Assembly: GCA_946894095.1 (NCBI GenBank) | Contig: OX335656.1 | Coordinates: 9,687,001 to 9,751,000 of the forward strand | Direction: 5' to 3' | Origin: Incurvaria masculella | Lineage: Eukaryota; Arthropoda; Insecta; Lepidoptera; Incurvariidae | DNA length: 64,000 nucleotides | Shown here: piece after piece, positions 58,262 to 64,000 of the stretch | How the letters are laid out: every line of letters starts with the position of its first letter | Position numbering within the stretch: position 1 is the first letter of the stretch | The notes under the pieces: generated by a model | What the model was told of the DNA's origin: nothing | Seen by the model: only the letters and a program-made list of their open reading frames with translations | Databases searched by the model: none | Program-made: the position numbers and the translations under genes

Positions 58262-58845
58262 TACACTAAAAAAATAATCAGTGAATCTAACTGTAATTCC
58301 AATACTAACAACCGTCTTGAAACGTTAACATTTTCTACGGTTGAGGCTGGCCGTGGTTCGAATTCCACGTAAAAATTTAGGGCCTATTTCTTACTTACTA
58401 AGTGGTAGGGTTAATCCCGCCCGGGTTGGTACCATCGCATTGAATCAACGATGGTCGAAGCGGCATTTTTTTTGTTTTTTCCATTCAGTTCAATGTAGCC
58501 GAGCAATATAAGGAAGGTCCCGGCATGGCACCTAGTTCCCATTTTGTGTGTTCGGCATTAGCCATCCATGTCCAGTTACATAAAAAAATTGGTTACTCTA
58601 ACTGAGTGAAAACAGTTAAGCCTTAAATATGAAATGTTACTGTATATTTCAATTGTTTCTTTTAACTGTGTGAAAACGTGTGACAAATCATCTGATCTGT
58701 CACACGTGTTATTTTCACCAAGCGGTAGTGTTCAATCGGTTAAAACAACTGTTTAATACTGTATTGGCAATAGATACTTACCGTAATACACATACTTTAC
58801 CATAAATGATTAAACTTTTTTGTGCTAAAACAGTAAACAGTGCGG
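58262..58845. repeat. Dispersed repeat family D, copy 2, split by a SINE
   Basis: Follows copy 1 (53133-53765) up to about 58330, is interrupted by the SINE, and resumes at about 58590 (TTGGTTACTCTAACTGAGTG). Confidence 0.75.
58330..58588 (+). mobile_element. SINE nested in repeat family D
   Basis: B box GTGGTTCGAATTCCAC, then the family body (GGTCGAAGCGGC, TTCAGTTCAATGTAGCC, GGCATGGCACCTAGTTCCC) and an A run. Confidence 0.75.
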
Positions 58846-59550
58846 TGACGAAATGCATTCCAAAATAGGACTACCGTTCGGGGAAGTAAGTCCCCGCACC
58901 CCTGAACTACTAGCAGCTCTAATATAGTTCTAACACGCAATAATTACGGTTGAGAATGAAATAGATTTTGTTTCCCACCATTTCAAGATTAATGGAACAC
59001 ACAAAAATGTGATCATGAATAAACAAACATTTTACATACTTTTCTAATAATGATGGCGACCCGTCGATAAACAACATCATGCGAGTGTTTCATCCTTTGT
59101 AATCCTTGTTTGAAAACAATTCTCCGCACTTCCTTATATTGGACTCTCCTATAAATATGAAGCCGCTATACCTATCGCACGTAGGCATGTGTCGCAGGCT
59201 GTAGGCAGGAGGAGGAACAACGAGCCGAAGTGAGCAACTAAATTATTGACTCGGGACAATAAGTGGGACTCACAACGTCGTCGACGCCTCTTCGCAGCGC
59301 GGGATAGGATCCGACCTGGGCGCTACGATTGTACGGAGGATTACACATTTTCGCAATTTTTGATCACATTTTGAATATAGTAAAACAGTATTAAAAAAAA
59401 TTAGTCGTACTGTCGAATAGAGTTATTGAAAATAAACCATCTAATATAGGGTTTTCCAATAAGAGGTGTTATTTTTATATACAAAGAAAAATGCCAATTT
59501 TTAATATAAATGATCGGATGTTTATTTCATTATAAAGAAGAAGGTATGCC
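58846..59550. other. Intergenic DNA, no gene seen
   Basis: No coding support. 59150-59340 is somewhat GC-rich. Confidence 0.4.
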
Positions 59551-59551
59551 G

Positions 59552-59818
59552 TTAATAGTGGAAAATAACATCAGGCAAATGACCACCATGACCAAACTTA
59601 CAGGACCATATCCTTTTCATGAAATTTTCCATAACCAAATCGCAAAGTGGCTGCCCTATGTCCTCGATAGCCTCACGAATTCCATCTTTGAGGTCTTGAA
59701 TCGACGCTGGGCTATTGGCGTAGACCTTCTCTTTCATGTGGCCCCAAAGGAAGAAGTCGCAAGGTGTTAAATCACAAGATCTCGGTGGCCAATTGGGATC
59801 ACCACTTCGAGAGATAAC
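59552..59818 (-). pseudogene. Mariner-like transposase, C-terminal half
   Basis: Minus frame reads WPPRSCDLTPCDFFLWGHMK, then IREAIEDIGQPLCDLVMENF and GGHLPDVIFHY to a stop. The CDLTPCDFF box holds the third catalytic Asp position of Tc1/mariner transposases. A stop after SCDL-type sequence is absent, so this half is open. Confidence 0.82.
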
Positions 59819-59821
59819 ACT

Positions 59822-59980
59822 TGGATTGCGCTATCGAGAGATGATTAATGTTTTTTTATGGCCGGAATTGGATAGTATTTATCTGGACAACGTCTACTTT
59901 CAACTAGACGGCGCTTCGTGCCACACAAGCAACGAAATCATTGATCTTTTGCAGGAAAAGTTTCCGGACCGTGTTATCTT
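59822..59980 (+). pseudogene. Mariner-like transposase, middle part, opposite strand
   Basis: Plus frame reads NVFLWPELDSIYLDN and VYFQLDGASCHTSNEI, ending KFPDRVI. DGA.CH is the second catalytic Asp region. In an intact protein this would directly precede the segment found on the minus strand at 59818-59552, so the two halves now lie head to head. Confidence 0.82.
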
Positions 59981-59994
59981 TTATTTAAAAAAGT

Positions 59995-60420
59995 TGAATC
60001 TAAAGTTTATGATGGTGATATTCGTGGTGCGGTGCGACTTCTGTCTTCTTCGGACTGTGTGGCGATTGAAAGCGAGGACACTTTAAGCCTTAAAACTAAA
60101 ACACACACAACCGTCGCGAATCCTGAACTTTCCAGTGGCACCGGATAATGCACAACCTGTCGTCGCCACGATTCGTTCTGTGTCTGAAGCTATCAAATCC
60201 TTCCCTTGTGGCTCCTCAGCTGGGATCGACGGACTATCTCCATAACACATAAAAGATCTTGTGACAGGGTCAAACGGTGGAATCAAATTAATTGAATCTC
60301 TTGTCAAAATTTCAAATCTAATGTTATCTGGAAAAGTTTCTCAGGAATTTCTTCCGTTTCTTTACGGCGCATCATTATTTGCACTGACTAAAAACACTAC
60401 GACACGGAGCTTAAATCCAC
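59995..60420 (+). pseudogene. Reverse-transcriptase-family protein, N-terminal fragment
   Basis: Fragments in shifting frames: KVYDGDIRGAVRLLSS, VATIRSVSEAIKSFPCG, SSAGIDGLSP and LPFLYGASLFALTK. These match the beginning of an RT domain (finger region). A stop (TAA) follows GLSP. The catalytic palm is missing: the sequence jumps straight into the C-terminal part. Confidence 0.7.
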
Positions 60421-60421
60421 A

Positions 60422-61510
60422 GTGGAAACTACTTTAAATCTTAAATTTGATAGCAATTCGTGGAAACAAGCCACATTGCCAATATATTTTGGAGGTACAG
60501 GCATAAGAAAAGCCTCCGACATTGCTCTTCCAGCCTTCATCTCATCCGCAATTGCTGGTATGGATCTCATAGGGAAAATACTTTATCCATCACTAGGTAG
60601 TGATTTTGAGACCCACCACTTGCAGGAGGCTGTGGAGCACTGGAAAGGTATCTGTCCAGGTGTTGATTTCCCCACAAATAGGAAGGTTCAACGAAAATGG
60701 CACACAATATTTATGAGAGGCAACACGCCTCTCATAAATATTGTAAAAAATGAATTGTTAGAATGTGGGTCGGAGATTGATCGAGCGCGTCTATTGGCAG
60801 GCCTAGAACCGGAGTCGGGCGCCTGGCTTAAAGCGTACCCAGCAACTGGTTTGGGTACGCTACTCGATAAACATACCCTACGAGTAGCCGTCGCGATACG
60901 GGTGGGTGCCAAGGTGTGTCAACCCCATATTTGCACATGTGGAGCAAGTGTTGACTGCTTCGGTCTCCATGGTCTGTTTTGTCAAAGAAGTGCTGGTCGT
61001 ATATCCCGTCATTGCAGCATTAATAACATCATAAAACGCTCCTTGGCGTCTGTTAACATACCATGGATTACTGAGCCACCCGGCATAAGCCGTAATGACG
61101 GGAAGAGACCGGATGGAACGACCTTGGTACCATGGAGTCGAGGCAGACCTTTGGTATGGGATGCGACATGCGTCGATACTTTGGCACCGTCCCATGTGCA
61201 CGACACATCCCGAGTGGCCGGAGCGGCCGCGACAAAGGCAGCCATTCTTAAAGTGTCTAAGTACACATCGCTGCTTGACCGTTTTGAATTTCAGCCTTTC
61301 GCCGTCGAGACCTTTGGACCGTGGTCACCGGACGCTAAGGCTTTTGCAGATGACATCGGAAAACTCCTAGTGGAGAAGTCTGGCGATTGTCGTGCAAAAG
61401 CCTTTTTTGTCCGAAGAATCGCTCTTGAAATTCAAAGAGGTAACGCGGCGAGTGTTCTAGGCACTTTGGGGCAAACATCGGCTGCCTTCAATGAAATATT
61501 TTACCTTTAA
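60422..61510 (+). CDS. C-terminal region of an RT-family element (zinc-binding plus nuclease-like), open 362 codons
   Basis: The open frame has no proper ATG start, so it is the tail of a longer protein. It reads PIYFGGTGIRKASDIALP, then a zinc-binding cluster (CTCGASVDCFGLHGLFC, followed by RISRH), and RPDGTTLVPW with VWDATCVDT. The pattern CxC...H...C...RH...RPD...WD resembles the restriction-like endonuclease end of R2/NeSL-type non-LTR elements. It ends QRGNAASVLGTLGQ at a TAA. The RT core is deleted upstream. It is open and well conserved in wording, so it is either recent or retained. Function as a host gene is not shown. Another possible reading is a DNA-virus-like or unclassified RT protein widespread in invertebrates. 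Confidence 0.6.
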   Translation: METTLNLKFDSNSWKQATLPIYFGGTGIRKASDIALPAFISSAIAGMDLIGKILYPSLGSDFETHHLQEAVEHWKGICPGVDFPTNRKVQRKWHTIFMRGNTPLINIVKNELLECGSEIDRARLLAGLEPESGAWLKAYPATGLGTLLDKHTLRVAVAIRVGAKVCQPHICTCGASVDCFGLHGLFCQRSAGRISRHCSINNIIKRSLASVNIPWITEPPGISRNDGKRPDGTTLVPWSRGRPLVWDATCVDTLAPSHVHDTSRVAGAAATKAAILKVSKYTSLLDRFEFQPFAVETFGPWSPDAKAFADDIGKLLVEKSGDCRAKAFFVRRIALEIQRGNAASVLGTLGQTSAAFNEIFYL

Positions 61511-62296
61511 CCCAACATATTTCATTGGATCGCTCTCCGATCCACATTTTTCTTTAGTTTTAGTTTTAAAATTTTACTTTTAGATGTTAATAAGTATTAA
61601 ATAAATATCTGTACTTGTGAAAATAAAAAGAAATAAAAGAATACTTAAGCTCCATAATTACATAATATTTTTTTTTTTACTTTTCTGTTCCTAAATATTT
61701 TTATAACAAAGTTATCAACGCAGATAGAGCCAAACCACACGTACACGAAGAGTGGGAGGAAATAGATAGTAATAATCATTATTCAAATTACAAAACGTAT
61801 TTACAAGGTGTTGCAACGGCACTACGTAAATGTCGGCAGCGTCATTCTTATGTTTTTCCTAGACAAACAAGTGCATAATGTTTTTCTCTAAAGAGATGAT
61901 TTTTTTTATATATGGTTTCGTCTAGTGTAATTTGACGCGATGTGGTAACCGTGCTTGGCCTGAAACCTGGATCCCACGTGGCGCGACAGGCTAATGTCAT
62001 GGCAGTAAGTGTAAAATTAGCCATCAATGTTCAGTTACAAACAATGTTCAAAAGTTCACGGAATTTGAGATTATTTTTACACTAATTAATGAATTACTTT
62101 GTATAGAAAGTCTAACTTTTTATTTAGAGGATATTCAGAAAAACATTATTGAACTATCTAATTTATTTCAATCACAATAATCATTTTCCAAATTTTCTGT
62201 ACTGGACGTTGCAACATCCTTTATATCCACAACGAGGTGGACAAAACGTCGGAAAGAAGTAAGCTTTTACGCTGCTCCGTAAAAATAAGTAATCAC
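61511..62296. other. Intergenic DNA, no gene seen
   Basis: AATAAA motifs at 61600 and 61622 follow the RT-family ORF. A SINE tail fragment lies at about 61985-62042. Confidence 0.45.
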
Positions 62297-63060
62297 TACA
62301 TATTATAAAACAAAGTCGCTTTCTCTGTCCCTATATCCCCATGTTCGCTTAAATCTTTAAAACTACGCAACGGATTTTGATGTGGTTTTTTTTAATAGAT
62401 AGAGTGATTCAAGAGGAAGGTTTATATGTATAATAACATCCATTAAATAGTGGAGAAATACTGTTATTTTTGAGGTTTCCAATGTGATGTCATAAAAAAA
62501 GACGTGTGGCACTCGGGGACTGCCGCGGTAAAGCTTATTGCATAGCATTTTGTATCAACTTATGCCGGCCCGCCCCCGCCGCCGCTCCCGCCGCCGCCCC
62601 CGGCTCCGCTCCCCCTGGTGTGAAGTAGCACTACCGGCATCGCCCGTCGGAGCGGGGAGCGTGAGGTTTTTTTTCGTTACGGAATTTCTGGATTCGGTCC
62701 CCGCGCTCAAGGCCATCGATAGAAGCTATGCAATAGCTTAAAAAATCATTTTTCCGCTTACATTACAAACGCAGGCTGAACCCTACGAGATTTGTCAAAT
62801 CACTACATAGTATAAAACAAAGTCGCTTTCTCTGTCCCTATATCCCCATGTATGCTTAAATCTTTAAAACTAAGCAACGGATTTTGATGCGGTTTTTTTT
62901 AATAGATAGAGTGATTGAAAAGGAAGGCTTATATGTATAATAACATGCTTTAAATAGTGGAGAAGTACTGTTATTTTGTGATGTCGTAAAAAAATATTTT
63001 TTTTTCGCTTACATTGCAAACGCAGGCTGAACCCTACGAGATTTATCAAAATAATGTACT
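62297..63060. repeat. Direct repeat of a dispersed lepidopteran element
   Basis: 62297-62500 and 62802-63000 are near-identical (ACAAAGTCGCTTTCTCTGTC, AACGGATTTTGATG, GATAGAGTGATT, GTATAATAACAT). The connecting piece GCAAACGCAGGCTGAACCCT also occurs twice. This wording is widespread in Lepidoptera, perhaps Helitron- or LINE-derived. A GC-rich segment (62560-62670) lies between the two copies. Confidence 0.65.
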
Positions 63061-63339
63061 AAGTATTGTACACATTGAAAAGGTCTACAGTAAACTCCGC
63101 GATGGTATATTTCTATCTCTTATGGATATCCCACAATAACATTTTATTGTCATTTACTTTTTACAACAAATTATGGCTAATTTTCGAAGCGATTTTAACC
63201 AATACAGCATTAATCCTTATCCAATTAAATATCTTAATACATTGTTGATTTAATATAGATCTATATGGCCCATTACAGCATATATATGATTTAAATAAAT
63301 ATTTTCGAAGATATTACAGATTTAAAAATTGCGGGACGT

Positions 63340-63430
63340 AGCGTTTGCGGCGGTACCGGCCGGACGGGGCGGCGGGAGCCATTCAGATATATTTCATACC
63401 CGTGCGAAGCCGGAGCGGGCCGCTAGTCTA
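63340..63430. repeat. Repeat terminus, GC-rich
   Basis: ATTTCATACCCGTGCGAAGC then CGGAGCGGGCCGCTAGT, a common end sequence of lepidopteran dispersed elements. The GC-rich hairpin-like end followed by CTAGT recalls a Helitron 3' end, but no proof. Confidence 0.4.
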
Positions 63431-63463
63431 ATATAAATAATGTAAAGGGGAAAGTTTGTAATA

Positions 63464-63501
63464 ATGGATGGATGGATGGATGGATGGATGGATGGATGGA
63501 T
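63464..63501. repeat. (ATGG)n microsatellite
   Basis: Nine tandem ATGG units, followed by TGTTTGTTACTCTTTCACG, the typical neighbour of this microsatellite in lepidopteran repeats. Confidence 0.9.
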
Positions 63502-64000
63502 GTTTGTTACTCTTTCACGTAAAAACTACTGAATGGATTCTAATGAAACTTTACAATAATATAGCTTATACATCAGAATAACACATAGGCTACAATTTAT
63601 GTGCCCATGGGCTTTAGAACTTTCACGGGGCTGCGAAAACGATGCCGGTAGCGATACTTCACACTAGGGGGAGAGGAGCCGGGGGCGGTGGCGGGGAGCG
63701 GCGGCGGGGGGAGGGCAGACGTCGTGACTGTTTGGTGTCCGTTTGGCGAATTTTCAAGGCACTAGCGATTTGTAAAACTTAGTACATGTACATTTAACTA
63801 CCCGGGAATTAGGATTGGCTAAATAGAATTCAGTTCCGCTTACGCTAAGATGGGGCTGTCATACAAACTGCAATGCTATGCACGGCTCGGCTTTGCGGCG
63901 GCAGCGCTTACTTTTACTGAAGTACGGCTTGGTATTTCCTGCAACTTTAGGACTACTTGGCATCACGCTATATCGCCGGAGGAGCGACCAACAGAATAAA
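63502..64000. other. Repeat body and G-rich tract at the window end
   Basis: 63502-63655 continues the microsatellite-linked repeat (AAACTACTGAATGGATT, ACATAGGCTACAATTTATG). 63667-63718 is G-rich. No gene seen up to the window edge. Confidence 0.45.

Overview
This window is nuclear DNA from an insect, most likely a moth or butterfly. The evidence is spliced genes with GT-AG introns, AT-rich intergenic DNA, and a dense load of short repeats. These repeats include elements carrying a GGAC/GTCC microsatellite (the '(GTCY)n' MITE type described from moths), tRNA-derived SINEs, TTAA-flanked MITEs, a BEL/Pao retrotransposon and mariner, RTE and other LINE relics. No species can be named from sequence alone.

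Two host genes can be assembled. (1) On the + strand, a two-exon gene (14506-14548 and 16749-20320) encodes a predicted 1204-residue type I membrane protein: signal peptide, long leucine-rich-repeat array, coiled-coil-like linker, one transmembrane helix and a short basic tail. (2) On the - strand, thirteen recognisable exons (39159 down to 25313) encode a mitochondrial half-ABC transporter of the ABCB8 type. Exon phases agree throughout, and only the first, leader-coding exon is uncertain. Its introns are full of repeats, and one exon (33586-33770) has two decayed tandem copies beside it.

Layout. 1-3.6 kb: AT-rich DNA with two MITEs. 3.6-14.4 kb: a nest of transposons. A TTAA-flanked MITE was split by a TA-flanked element; that element received a 6.9 kb BEL/Pao retrotransposon (inactivated by stops and frameshifts) and a 550 bp TTAA MITE; one BEL LTR then received a 271 bp palindromic MITE. 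The nest stops about 150 bp before the start codon of the LRR gene. 14.5-20.3 kb: LRR gene. 21-25 kb: MITEs and repeats. 25.3-39.5 kb: ABCB8 gene. 39.5-50 kb: mostly intergenic repeats with small LINE-like remnants. 50.4-51.8 kb: a SINE split by a 921 bp hAT-like element with a clear 8 bp target duplication. 53-59 kb: a repeat family (one copy split by a SINE), an 87 bp minisatellite and an RTE-type RT fragment. 59.5-61.5 kb: a rearranged mariner-like transposase relic next to a reverse-transcriptase-family ORF that has lost its catalytic core but keeps a long open C-terminal nuclease-like region. 62-64 kb: tandem Helitron-like or LINE-like repeats, GC-rich tracts and an (ATGG)n microsatellite.

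Nothing prokaryotic (operon, CRISPR, Shine-Dalgarno site) is present. The items most worth following up are the LRR/coiled-coil membrane protein, the decayed exon triplication in the ABC transporter, the multi-level nested insertion beside the LRR promoter, and the set of TTAA MITE families.
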